From the NCBI GenBank assembly GCA_964247055.1, contig OZ176050.1, forward strand, positions 3,782,001-3,846,000: a stretch of 64,000 nucleotides of DNA, read 5' to 3'. Positions 27,301 to 42,300 of the stretch are shown piece after piece. The notes beneath the pieces were generated by a model. That model had not been told where the DNA came from. It saw only the letters and a program-made list of their open reading frames with translations, and searched no databases. The stretch's first letter is position 1. Every line of letters starts with the position of its first letter. A program made the translations under genes and the position numbers. This DNA is from Paragordius varius. Taxonomy: Eukaryota; Nematomorpha.

Positions 27301-30300
27301 TTGACATTTGTAATTAGAATTTACTTTTATATCTGTCGTTTTCCATAGCAATATTTATTATAACACTCTATTTTTACGATATTTTTATTTTTACATCTTT
27401 AGATTGTTACTTTAAGTATTATAATATATAATAAAATATTGCTTTTTATTTGATAAAAATTTAAAAAATCCATGATTGCTTATAATAGGTTTGCAATCAA
27501 GTAGATTTTTGGGATAAAGAAATTCTAACTTATGCATCAGTACTACCAACAATTCACAATTTTTTCCATGACATATTGGTTGGAATTGATGAATATCAAT
27601 TACATAGTAAACTCTATATTTAGCTAATTCATATATCAAATATAAATAAATTTTGAATAAAAACTCATTAAAGAAATTATTATAAAGGAAAAACAAAAAA
27701 AATAAAATAATTATATATTTGTAAAAGGTCATATTGAAAAAATTGAAATATTTTCTTTACAAAAAATTATATTAGTCTTATAGTTTGTATGTTTTGTTTT
27801 TATATTTTTATTACTGTATTAACCATATATTTTTTAGATCAAAATACCGAGACTGCTCGCATAGAAATTAATGCGTTAACCAAATTGGTTCAACATTATC
27901 AATCATTGATACAATCACTATTATACAGAGGACAGGATTTAGCAAAGGTTTGTTTTGGCATATTATTACTTTAGAAATATACTTTTAGATTGATGTTGCC
28001 GGTTAATATATGTATTATCTCAACTTTTGCCTCTGTTTCGGTTTTAGAAGAGTTTTTCATTTATATTGCTACAAAATATAATTTTTTCGTGTTTTTCTAG
28101 TTTACTTAATATTTAATATGGTTTTTATACATTGCAATTTTTTTTTGTTAAAGTTTTAATTTTATTATTTAACTGCCAAAAATACTTAAATTTTGATTTT
28201 TTATTACACGCTATTTTTTATTAATAAGCTAGTAATATTTTTTATTTAAATTTTAATTTTACATTTTGATATTTAGTCTTGCATTTAATATATCTCTAGA
28301 TTTTGGATGATACCATAAATTCACCAACTTTTAACACATATGAATGTGGCGTGGCCAACGATGCAGCAAATCTTGAAAGTAGTAGTAATAGTAATACAGA
28401 AATGGCAAAATTAGGTTACATTTTTTCCCCTTCACAGGATCTGGAGTTTCGTTCACATATTGAAACGCTAATCTCCTACACTGAACAACGAATGACAGCA
28501 TTTGTACTCAGTGTTGAGCGCAAAAAAATGTATCATGAACGGAGCATTTATTTGGCCGAAACATTAACGGAAGAATGTTATCAGGTTTGAAATAATAACT
28601 TATAAAAATCTCAAATTGCTGAAATTATTATCATAGAGAATTTAGTATTTCAGATAACAATAGTTTTTAAAAACAGATATGTTTTTGGTTGATTTTTTTC
28701 GTCCTTTTTTACTTGTATATTTAAGATAATCACATAATAATAATGTTTTTTGTTATAATATGATTTAATTACTTATGTATCTTATAATTATATTATAAAA
28801 AGTGAAATCATTAAATAGAGTTAATGGGTAAATCGTAATTTTTTATATACCATTTACAATTCCACCTCACCCTTGACGAATTCAAATTCACCCTTGAACC
28901 ATTCAATATCGCCCTGAAAATAAATTATGTGTTTTCTAAAATAACTCATCATTAATAAAATTTATTTTTATGGCATAGGTTATTTTTTTATATTATATTA
29001 ATTATAACAAAATGTCATTTTTTAAAAATTTAAAAAATATAGATAATTTTAATTTTTAATAAAAACAAATTATTAATTTTATCAATTTGAATTGTTCAAG
29101 AGTGAATTTGAATCGTTCAAGGGGGAATTCGTATTGTAAATGGTAATTTGCGTTGGTTATTGAATTTAATATTCCATACAATTTAAAATATCTTTTTTAA
29201 TCAAATCAAACGTTAAATAAAATTCAAATGAATATGTTATTAATTTTTTTCATAGAATATGTATTTTACATAGTTTTGTTATATTAAAATTATTTGCGTT
29301 TTTAGTCATTAGATTCTATACGACATGCAAATAGCATTCTAAACACTAGTTTAGTCATACCCGTTTCGTTTAAGGACGCCGAACAAGTGGAAAAAAATAA
29401 TGAGCCATATAGGAAGGCTATTGAGGTTTTTTAAAAAATATTATTTAATATTTGGATAATATTTGTGGAGAAAACTTCTCTATTAAGTAGTTTGTTTAAG
29501 TTTTTTTTAAACAATAAAAAAACCAATTTGCTCATGTTTATATTTTTTTTGTGTGTTCAATACAAAAATAAAAAAATATTAACAGACTATAGGATTTAAT
29601 TAAATTTATTTCAGTTATATTTTGGAAAATATATTTATCCTTAAGGCTATTTAGTAATTTAATAACTTAACTCATTATATTCTATATAAACTATTAAAAA
29701 ATCTTGTAAAATAATAAAAATCAATTTTGAATTTTGGTAATATAAAATTGATATTAATTTGTTTTTTATCAATGTATGTTTTTTGTTTATGGTTTATCCA
29801 TTGAAGAGAACCATGTATAAAAATTGGATATGGTTCAATTTAATAAATTTTACGAGAATTCAAATTATTTTTTAACATAAAATATTCGTTCTCGTTGACA
29901 AAATTAATAAAAATTTAAGCCTGATTTTTTATAAGAAAATTAATAATTTTCTCTTATTATAAAATCAATGTACTATTAATTCACATCTCCCCCTTTTTAA
30001 CCCAAAACGATATAATCATAGTTTAAGAAAAAACGTTTAATAAATATGGTAAAAAATATTATTTTTTCATTTTTTATTCATTTTATTTAAATTTAATCTT
30101 TTATATGTAAAATAATATATTTTATCATCTTTTATCGTTTATAATCTAAAATTTATTGATATTATTTATCACATCTCAAAAAAGATTTTATTAACATTTT
30201 TATGAATATTTACATTTTTTCCTGCATTCTACATTAGAAAATCCAAGAACGTGTATTTAGTGTTCAACAAAAACTTGATGGGTTTATCGATTCTCTTGCC

Positions 30301-33300
30301 ACGTTAGATAATTTAGGTTGTGGTGCTGTTGGTGAGACTTTAGTAAATCAACAAAATTCTAATGTGAATTTAATCAATCAAGAGAATAACTCCTCTAATA
30401 ATTCAATGATAGAAAGACCAAACTCTTATCAAAATAATCAGCAAAATAGTTTTAATGGCAATAATAATAATAGAGCGTCATTGGCTTCATCATCGAGCGA
30501 TAATAACAATATTAGTAATATTTGATAAAATATTTTTGTTTATAGGAAAAAGTTTTTTGAGAATGTTAATAATTTTTTGTAAATTTAGCAATAAATTTTT
30601 TTTACAAAAGATAGTCAAAAAAAAAATTTTTACATAAATGTCCCTTGGACATTATAAATTTTATGTAATAGTGTTTTATACGCATACATAGTAGATGTTT
30701 CTTAAATTAGATTTTATATGTTTTATAGGCCATAATCATCAAAACACTAAAGATGGTGGCATACTCAATTATCGCAATTCATCCCATGGTTCGGCACCGA
30801 GTCAGTCTTTGGATCCCTCACAATGTATTTTAATTTCATGAAATATTTACTGAATATTATTTGCTTATTTTATTTGTAGTAATAAGATATTAAATAATTA
30901 GGTTTATTATTAATACCGATACTGTATTAATAATATAGATAATTAAGTTAATCATATATTTTTTGACGGTAAAATCACAAAATTAGGTATAAAAATGGTA
31001 AAATCAAAAAAAACCACACAAATGTTGACTGTTTTATTATGTAAACTATTTATTATCTTTATCATTTAAAGTTAATTTTTAATACATCTACCAAAAAGAG
31101 AAATGTTGTTACCGGAGAAAAAATCCTTAAATAATAAAAATAATAACTTAAAATTTGGTACATGGAATGTCGGAACTTTTGTTGGAACTTGGATGATAAT
31201 AACTGCGATTAAAGAACAAAAACTTGATATATGTTGTTTGCAAGAAACACGTTTTAAAAACAGAGGTAACTATCGACACGAAGGTTTCACACTTTATTAT
31301 GAAGGAGGAAAAACAGGGAAATCAGGAGTAGCCACATAAACGATCACATAAAAGAAAAAATAATTGACATCACACGTCACAACGAGAGAATTATTCAAAC
31401 GGCTCTTAATAATACAACCCTTAACATACTATCCATCTATACCTCTCAACAGAGTCGAAATGAATTTATCAAACTGGAATTCTGGCTGTTTTATCAGATT
31501 GCACAAAATGTTCCCACAAATGACATACTTTTGATCGGAGGAGATATAAATGGACACATTGGAATGCACGCTGATGGTTATGAAGACACGGTGGATTAGG
31601 TATTGGCTCTCGCAGGCGAAACTCTCTTAGATTTCTGCAGCGCTGGAGACTTACTGATTTGCAAACACTTCAGTAAAAAAACCAGCCAAATCCACACATA
31701 TAAAAGCGGAAATCACACATCGCAAATAGATTTTGTGTTGCTGAACCAACAACTTAGAAAAATTATAACTAACTTCAAAACTTATGAATATGATACACAA
31801 AATAAACTAATAGTTGCTTTTTTAACAATACAAACCGGCCTCGCCCTAAATTGCCTCATTCGGGTAATGAAAGTTATAAAAGATAAAAATAACAACACAG
31901 TTACTAAGACTCTTAGCATTCAAAATGTATGGACACAATGCATGCAAAATGCACTGAATTTCCAGCATTCAAATGTCGAGATACCAAACTTACCTCCAGT
32001 TATTGGGCCACCCCCAATCATTACTGCAGAAGATGTGAGCTTTGTTATGCAAAAATGTAAAATCAATAAAGCATCTGGTCCCACGGAAATCAAAACTGAA
32101 ATGTACAAAAATACTGAAGCAATTACCTATTTCACAGAGCTATTTAATCTGATTATAATGTAGTTAAATCCCAAACGACTGGAACCAAAGTGTCATAATT
32201 CCAATATATAAAAACAAATGTGACATGCTTAACCGCGCCTCCTACTGACCATTAAAATTACTTGAACACGCAACCAAATTATTCAAAATTATTATAGAAA
32301 ATAAAATACGTCAGTTTTGCTCGATAAACGAAACCCAATTCTGTTTCCAACAGGGTATCAGCACCTCGCCATATTCATTCTTAGAAGGCTATAAGAGAAT
32401 TAGGCTATAAGAGAATTACAGATGAAATAAAACCTTATATCACATCTTTATTGATTTAAGCCGTGCATTCGACTGCATCCCGCGGTCCCGATCACATGAG
32501 TTACGAAAAAAATCCGGAATGGATAATAAAAATAAAAATTGGTTTAGAAAATCTAATATATTATTCCGTTATTAAAGCGACATTTAATATATTTGCTTTA
32601 TGTTAAAAATTATTTTAAACAAAATATAATTATTTTATGACAAAAAAGATGCATTTTCCAGTTTGGTTCATGGTTTAAGACAGCGAGCTAGCGAAGAACT
32701 CTCTCGTGCCATAACACAGGAATGGTCTAATTTTGTCACTAGAGCTCAAACTCGACATCGGTATGTATAAATTTTATATCCTTTTTTGTAAATAAATTAT
32801 TCCAAGATGAATATATATATATATATCAAATCTCTTAACATTGTTTTGTAATATAATGATAGAGATTGTATTCAATTTAGCTTAAATAATATGCGTTTAA
32901 AATTTGTTTCTTTTTACATACATTACATCACTAATAACCACGTACAAGTCAACCTTTTGAGCCTAATAACAATTGATCATTTAACATAATTTATGATTAA
33001 TTCCTTTAATTTGAATCAATTTATATTCACTACATCGAAATCATCTAATATTAATTAATTCAAAAATTAATTTTGTTTTTACAATAATGGTTAGTTTGAT
33101 TATGGTTGCCGCACGATTTCACAATTTTTCCCACAATATGAAATCTGTAACTGAGGCCTTGGTTCAAGATTATGGTCTTGTGTTTGAACGTGAGAGTACA
33201 GCATCTATGCCTCAATCTGTTATGACCATGTCCATTTCATCGCTTATAAGCGCTTCAAATTCGGCAAATACTCCCTCAGGTTTGCTGAAAACTAAATTAT

Positions 33301-36300
33301 TTCATTAAAAGATGATGCTTTTAAAACAAATTAATTTTAAATTTAATGTTTTTTCAAATGTAATTTAATATGGGAAAGTTATGTTATCTTTTACTAAAAT
33401 GATTAACTTTAAAACATAAAATCTTTTTACGTAAGTTTACAAAATGGGGTAAAATCATTTTGTATTTTAAAAATAATTTATTATTTTTTGTCATTATTTA
33501 AAATAAAATAAATAATATTAAATGGTTTTATCTAATATTTAAAGCTGGTGACTGCAAAAGTAAAGGTCAGTGTTGAACTTAATTTAATAAAGATTTTATG
33601 GATTTTACGGGAAGTTTTTTTTAGCATATACAGGCTTCTATTGCGTATTGTATAAACAAAAACTATAAATGTATTTAACATAAAATTAGAAAGCATCTAA
33701 AATAATTATGAAATTAAAATGTTTATTTTCCCTTATAAATTGAAATTATTTCAATTTCTCTAGAATGGTTTGAATGGTGCAACCACACTGATCTTATATG
33801 TGAATCCGATGTTCAAATGGCAAAATCACATCTAAATACACTCTTAATGTTAAATCAACAAAATAGTTATAATGAAAATAACTCCGCCAATAATATGAAT
33901 GCAAATGGGCCAATTTTATTGACGACATCTACTTTGGAGCGAGTTAACAAATTTTTAGCCCATTTGAATCACCAACTTGAAGGGGTGAATGCAGCATCCC
34001 TAAAGCACAGTGAACAAAAGGAACAATTTTTAAAAGTATAATCACACATTTGATAAAATTAAGTTTTAATGGATAATATATGAGAAAATCGAAATATTTT
34101 TTAACAATTAGTTCAAAAACAAATTTATTACATAATAATTAATGGAATTAATCGTAAAAAGGAACCTTATAACTATAAATAAATAGGCCTATGCTATTTT
34201 TATTTTGCAATTAATACAGATAATTTAAACATTTAAATAAAAAAATCATAGAATACCATTCAGGGGTTAAATATATTTTAAATAAATATCTCATTTTCTA
34301 AAGATGCGATAAATATTAAATCTAGCATTTAATGTTATTAAAAGAGGAATTATTTAGCCACCAATTTCAACAATCATAATTTTTGAGAAGGTGTTCTGAA
34401 GATGTCTTATATATATAACCATAAATGTTTTTAACGGTTTTGTCTCTATTTTGATTCAAAATCCATTTTGTACAAAAAGCTATATTAACTTCTTTCGCAC
34501 AAAATTTTTTAACTGTATATACAAATTATCTATATCGTAATTAATATTCAGTCATATAGTTTAAAACATATTATAAGCACCTAGTTCATTATAATCCTTA
34601 CTTTTCTTTATAGAATTGTTCATTGGCTCGGCGAATTGCTGAATTTTTTCTCCGATATTTGCAAAGAAGTGTTCAGGAAAGAAATGCGCTCTCTTCCTCC
34701 TCTAGATTTGGCAACAATAATGATTGTACTTCCTATAGCGTTAGACAAGATAGTATTGATAATTTTTCCATTTATTCCCACAATAATAATAATAATGATG
34801 ATGAGGATTGTTCTATACACTTGGCTAATGTCAATAGTATGTTATATAATTTTTTGTACTTTTTTGTAATTGCGCAAAAGATTTTATTTTTATCGTTATT
34901 TTGCCTATTAGTATGAATTTGATTCTTAATTTTAAATATCCATAGATAATTATTTTAAATTTATAGTAATCACTGGCTTTTTAATAGATTTTTTAATATA
35001 ATTTAAAATTACAAAAAAAGTTATTTAAAGGATTGGGTTTCAATGTCTTACCATACCATATTGTTGATTGTTTATAAATTACAACGTTTGGTGACAAACT
35101 ACTATAAATTTCCGAATCTTTTGTATCCTTAAAATTAAAATTCCTTTTATATTCATAATTCTTTTAGATGTGTTAGCCCAACTCTCAGAACGTGAAGGAC
35201 AAGTTTTGACTCTCTGGACTCGTAAAAAACAAGTAATGGATGATTGCTATCAATATTTACAATTGGAACAAAGCTCTTTACAGGTATAATCTATCTACTA
35301 CTTAATTTTATCGCATTTTTACATAAATTTGTAGTAAAAATTGAAATATAAAGATAAAATGTAAAAGCCAAAAGAGTAAATTAAAAACTGCTATACTTTT
35401 TATCTACATTTCTGCCAATCGTTTTTGCGTACGAAATATAGAATAGAGCTTAATTACTCTCTTTAATTGTATGTTTAGAATATATTGAAAATGTTAAGGT
35501 TTAAAAAGTATGTCAGTGTCTGAAAAACCATTAGTTTTTATGGTTTATTATCATTTTATTATTTTTTATATACGTTTGCAGTTGATTCTTTGGTTGAATG
35601 AAATTTTGTGTGAAATTACAAAAAATGCACCAATGCCTGCATCCAATTATCTGGCTAATAAGAAAAAATGTCACATCCAAAATTTGGACAGTGCCAATAC
35701 AACATGGAATGTAGATCGCAAAAGTTGTGAATCCCAAATAACAGATAACAATAAATTTGTGACAAATTTAAAACGTGTCACAAAAACCATCAAAGAAAAG
35801 GTACGTATATTGCATTTGCTCAAATGCTTTATACTATTTTCGGGATTCAAAACGAAACAATTTGTAATTATAGTTTTAACATATTTTTAATTTGGATCCG
35901 GTTCCATTTTTGTTAAAACGATGGTTTTGATTGCGGTTATATATTTTATATGTTGGCAATTATCTGAGTTTTAATCACAAAGTAAACGTGCAGATTGCAA
36001 TATTATGCATGTTATATTTTTACACATTAAATTACATTTTATAATTTTAATGTTCAAACTATATTCAAAGTTAACATTGTAAGAAAAATGGAAAAATCAC
36101 TTATCCATTTGAAACCGCAGTTTGGTTTTAAAAACAGTTTTAAACATAATTATTTCTGTTTTACCGAAATTCTTTTTGTTTCTAACCCTATTTATATAAA
36201 TAGTAAGATTTAACCCTAAAAAATATTTTTATTTTTGACTTAGCACTCAAATCTTGTCAGGCACGCCGATACTTTCGTCTACAATTTAATTCACAGCCAC

Positions 36301-39268
36301 GCAGATTGTGGGGATAATGGTAATGGCGGGAAAGCCCTGATAAATTTGATCAAACAGCAACATAAGACAAACTCGTTATCGGTAAACGATTCCAAAGGTC
36401 TTATGGAAACCTTAACATCCGCAGTTTTTAGTCAACAGACCAATAACTCAATGTTAAATTTATTACCATTTCATTTGTCTTTAATGGTTACTCATGTATG
36501 GCCTAAAACGATAGAATTGTATCATGTTTGTCTTGATATGTTGGCATATCGGATCGAAAATTGTAAATCCAGTATTAATCTATACTTACAAACGATAGAA
36601 AAATTGGAGATCTCACAACTCGAAATGCAACAATCATCCACAAAAAAAATCCAAAGCATCGAAGGTGAGATTGTGTATAATGAATAAATTTGTTTGGATA
36701 AAATCTTTTTAGGGTTACGTGTGAGAAAAAGCGTAAAATATGTAAAATAAATATTTTTTATGGAGCTATATACGATTTTTAGTTCCCCTTTTTATAGCCT
36801 ATATGTTTAGATTTAAATATCTAATGAACCCTTAATTTCATATTTCATAGCCATGTATTTAACATTACTAACCATATATTTAGTAAATTCAGGGGGAGAG
36901 GGGGGCATAAATATAGTTGACTCAATTTTATTTTGCCCTTATCTTAAAAACAGAGCTTTTATCCTTCATCTTTTATTACCTATTATGTTTGTTAACCTTT
37001 TTTGTGGAATAATATCTGACATTTACTTTTGTTTGATTCAGATTCTATAATTATGAGATCTCCGGTTGGACGATCTGGTTACAGTAATGCTAATATTAAC
37101 GCTGAAAAACAGGATGATACTATAAAAGAAATCTCAACTTCAACAGGGTATTCAAACGAATCTGGTTTTGTTTCTTGTGGAAATAAGAGTGTCAATAGTC
37201 AAGATCCAAATGATAAGGTATATTTTGCGCTAAATTTTAACATCTTTCGGAGTTAGTCATGCACTTGTATTTCAAAACAGTTTAAACTTTTTTTTACTCT
37301 TTCACACTTTTTGAAAGCTATCAAAGAATTATATTAATTTAGCTCTAAGAGGTAAATAAAACCAAATTCTAGGGATAATCATCTTTTTTGTGAAATCTAA
37401 GGTTTATGCATTTTACGCAAAAAAAGGTACAAAGTGTAGTTTCCAACACTTCCATTCAAACCACAAGCTCATCACATTCTCAATCGTCGGCGGATCAAGC
37501 GAGTAATATCCCACCATTTAGTACGCATGAGTCATCTGATTTGCTGGCAAAATCGACACCGACCCCTGCGACATTGGCCGAAATTGAAGAAAAGCAAAAG
37601 ATTGCCAAGAAAAGAGAGTAATACAATACTTATATTTGCTAAATATGGCACAAAACAATTCGCAGACAAATCATTATTTTGTGTGACACATATATATGTG
37701 TATAAGTATATTAGGAAAATGTTTTTTTATCAATCTTTTTTGTGCTGTATTTGGGCGCAAAATGGTTTACAAACCATATTTTTTTAATTCTTCCGGACAA
37801 TACAATTTTATCTTAACAACGGTCTTTTGAAATAAAATGTTTGTTGTCTTTGGATTACATCAACATTTTGTTTTAATTTATGCCGAATGATAGTTTGTTT
37901 TATTAAATTAATAACCTTTCTAGGTTCGTTTTTTTACAAAAAAAAGGTTGTGTTTTATTGTATGTATGTATTCTCATTTTTCATGCATTTTTAATTTTTT
38001 TTATCTATTTTATAACAACCATTGATTTCCCTTTACCAAATTAGATTTATTATGAGTGAACTAATTTCAACCGAAGAAACGTATGTCAATGATTTAACCT
38101 TTTGCATTGAACATTACATGAATGGGCCCTTTTTACGATTCGCCAGAGATGAGGATTATCAAATGGAAAATGGCGAATATGATAATTGTTTGCGTAAACC
38201 GATCGGATTTGTGGAAACGCTACCGAAGCTATTGAGAACGGCATTAGATGCTTCTGGATTAATTAATCACACAGCTTTTACGAATAATTAGTAAAGAGGA
38301 TTTTTGCTTTTGTTGGTTTTTTAAAAATTTTAAAAAAGGATTTTTTCATTTTAAATATAGTTTTTTTGCTATATACTTAATAATATCTCTAGCGCACTCG
38401 CACTTCTTAAAGATTATACAATATATTTATAAGTGTTTTTAACAAGGCAAGTTAAATTAGCTTATAAAGTGTAATGTGAAATTTATAGTTTTGGCGCATT
38501 TAATGAGGCAATTCAATACTTATATTTAAATGTCAAATATCATTAGCCAATCATCTGGTCTTTCAATGGTGGCGGCGTTTGTATCAACCGTTTTTTGTAA
38601 TTTAAGAGCTATCTTGGCTTTTCATAAGGATAATTTCTTGAAAGAACTTTACAAGTATAAACATTTGCCTGAGGATGTGGGGCATTGTTTTGTGACCTGG
38701 AGTCATATGTTTTACCAATTATATGTGAGGTCAGTCTTAAAATTTTTAAAATTGTATTAAATATATTTATATGCTTCATAATTTACAGTTTACATTACGT
38801 GATGTTTTGTTTATACATTTTTGTTACTTTTTGATATTCATGCAAATCAATAGAATTTTAATAAAAGACTATGGTAAAAACAAAAGAAAAATTTCATTTT
38901 AAATCAAAAAATAAAACTCTTTTGAATGATTGTATAAAATTACTTCAATATATATATATATATATAAATTTTACTATAGATATTGTACGAATAAGCCTCA
39001 TTCTAATACACTTTTGGCTTGTTCTGGGGTGGAAGATTCGTATTTTCATGATATCCAATTGCGATCTCAATTACCTCTTAGCTTATCGGCTTATTTGATA
39101 AAACCTGTACAACGTATAACAAAATATCAATTATTGTTGAAAGAACTCCTTGCTACAAGCATAAATCATACCAGTGAGATTAAGGTACAACCATTTACAT
39201 ATTATTCTTAATATGAATTCATTAAGTTAAAAATTAATAATCATTGGTAAAATAAATGATTTTTATAA

Positions 39269-39306
<38 letters not shown>

Positions 39307-42300
39307 GAGATTTTCGGCCAGAAAATAACCTATCTGACTGCTTTAAAGTTATTAATTTTCTTACTAGTCAATTAATGTAGCAATTACAAAATATGTTGTA
39401 TACAAATAAACAAAATACTAATATCCAATTGGTTGTTAGTATTGATAATAAATTCAATTGGAACAAGTTTCTGAATCTCATGAAATAATCATTAAATTTA
39501 AGGCTAATACCAATAATTATTTAACCTTTATTATGGAGAAAACATATGTTTATAATTATTTATGTGAAAAATTGGTGACATTTTTGGTTGCATTTATTAG
39601 CACCCAACCCTAAAAGTATATATTTTTAAAAAGATATTTATCTGGGATTATTTTTATAAGAACATTGTTTTTATAAAAATATTTTTTTGTAGGATGGTTT
39701 GGAGGTTATGCTTAACGTGCCTAAACAAGCGAATGATGCTATGCATTTATCCCTACTTTCTCCCCTCTCTTTATTTGGCAACACATACGAGACTACCCAA
39801 TATCAAAACCATCAAATGTCCATTTTTGAAATGCATTTTGGCGAATTAATCATGCAGGAATCGTTGAAAGGTAATTCATATTAATATTTTTTATGTACTT
39901 ATGATTTAAGAGTATTGGATGATTGAAACTTTTCTATTTTAAAAATGTATAATATTGTATAGAGTTCTACGGTATATTATGTATTTTTTCCTAATGTATT
40001 ATTAGATTATATTGTAAGATGTAAGGAATATGTACTTTTAAGACTTAAGTTTGTGCAATTATTATGACTTATTGTATACGCTGAAATATTATTGTACAAA
40101 TTAGCTGTATTTAAATTCATCAATAATAAAATAATTGTTTTCATACAACTCTTAATGTATTTTATGTTTTTAACCTAATTAAATTAAACTATAAAGTATG
40201 GGATTATTGGGGAACTTCCAACAATGGAGCGACTCATTTTCCCCATGATATGCAAACGTTTGAAAACAATTCTGCCAATAACAACAGTAAGAAAAAATCG
40301 ACCACATCTTTCATGAAGTCTCGTTCGGTTGTAAATGTTGGAAAATCTGGGAAAGAACGACAAATATTTGTGTTTGAAATGTGTCTCTTACTGTGTAAAA
40401 AGCAAACGCTAAAAGATTCAAATACAGCTGCTAATATTACACTTAATAACAATAATAATATAAATGGGAAAATAAATGATCAGAGCGGGAACCAGCAAAA
40501 CATTGAGTCCCTACAAACAGAATTGATATCTATGATTGATGGTAGTATTAATAATTTTTATGAAACTATTTTAATATTTTATAAAAAATTCCATTTTGTT
40601 GTGTTCGTATTTAAAACCGAATGATAAATATTAATATAATTGAATAATAAAAATATTTGATTGATCATTGTAAGGTTAATAATAAATTATGTTTTGTCGT
40701 TTACCAACTAATTTATGATTATATGTGTAATTATTTGTTTTAGATTCAATTCCTAACGCCACCAATTATTTCAATCTTGCTTCAGCTAACAATGGATCCC
40801 GAACAGCTTATACGCTTAAAACTAAAATATTGGTAAATTTTTTATTAAATAAGTTTTAATTATATTCGTTAACATTGTAATTATGATCAGATAAATTTTT
40901 ATATCTTTGGTTTATATCAAAAAATAATTAAAATGTTGTTTTTTAAAAGCAAAATCTTGGTTAACTTTTTGTTAGTTTTATGTTACTTTTTGGCCGTGGG
41001 TATCATATTTTTATTCATAGGTATGCATTAATAAATGGCTTAAACGCATACAGGCTCTCTAAATTAATATTTTTAAAAATACTTTATTTATACTCCCTAC
41101 ATTGTATAGAATATTTAATATGCCTTATTCTTCTTTTTTTACATATAGTTATCTGAAGTGGGGATAACGGAACACATTGAAGGTGATGAATGTAAATTTG
41201 CTCTTTGGCACATGGCCTCAAATAATAATAATATCCTTTACAATAATAATACAAATTCTGGAGCAATTAATAATACATTATCCCTGAATAATGGATTAAA
41301 TGATTTGATTTCGGGCATAGCACCTCCTATAATGTTAAATAATGCACATAATAGTTCATCCTCAGGCCGTCGGATAGTATTTAAGGCTCCTTCCCTTGAA
41401 TGCAAACATACCTGGATCAAAAAGTTACGAGAGCTGGTTAACGCTTTCAGTTTTTTCCGATTAACACGTAAGCCATTTGCATTAATTCTATCAATCTTAT
41501 TTATCAAGTTTATTTTGTGTACGTTTGGGAATCGCTTTAAAAATAAGTTTTGTTTTAATCGTAATAACCATAGATAGGATAAACTCATATATTTGTTAAC
41601 ATTTAATTTATTGATGACTCTCTTCGTTGAAATTTTTAGGGTTTGATTTAAAACTACTATTGAAAGTATTCGCATGATTATAATTTGTCTTCATTTGTTA
41701 AACAAATTTTATATTTTTCAATTGTACATATTTCAGCAATAATTGAACGTTTTCAATTAATACAACATGAATGTTTTAATATTACCCAGTAAACTTTGTC
41801 GCATATAAGTAAGTATAAAACTAACATTTAAAAAATATACTAAATGTGTTTTGTTTGATTTGTTTTTTAGGTTATCCATCCTCCATATCCAGTTATGCAA
41901 GTTGTTCATCTGCATCTTTGCTTTCCAGATCCTCGTTTTCCCAATCACTCAAAAAGGGAATGGTCGAAGAAACTAAAACAAAATCTACCGTAACAACATC
42001 AAATGGAATAATGATGTTGGATACTACAAAACAATCACCACAAACCGTACAAAATTTAGGGAAGGGAGCCATGAATAAAAGTGATGTTTCAGAAAAAATG
42101 GGAATACTTCACGGCACGCAAAATGGGTAAATGATTTCAAAATATTTTGGATCAATTTAAATTGGATTTAATTTTAGGAAAGTTTCAGACGTGCAACTCT
42201 TACAAATATTTAGGTGGGCTTTTAAAAAAAATGTACACATTCATTGAATTTAAAGTGGGTTCTCTAATAATAAATCCAAATATAACAAATAATACCTGAC

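Noticed and set aside
34620-34869. Overlapping open frames on both strands at Trio exon 31
   Set aside because: Only the frame with [16 protein letters not shown] aligns to Trio; the others are shadows of it.
41737-41793. Possible extra Trio exon after the PH domain (CAG acceptor at 41734-41736, GTAAAC donor after 41793)
   Set aside because: Its end phase does not join exon 44 in the coding frame, whereas exon 43 joins exon 44 directly.
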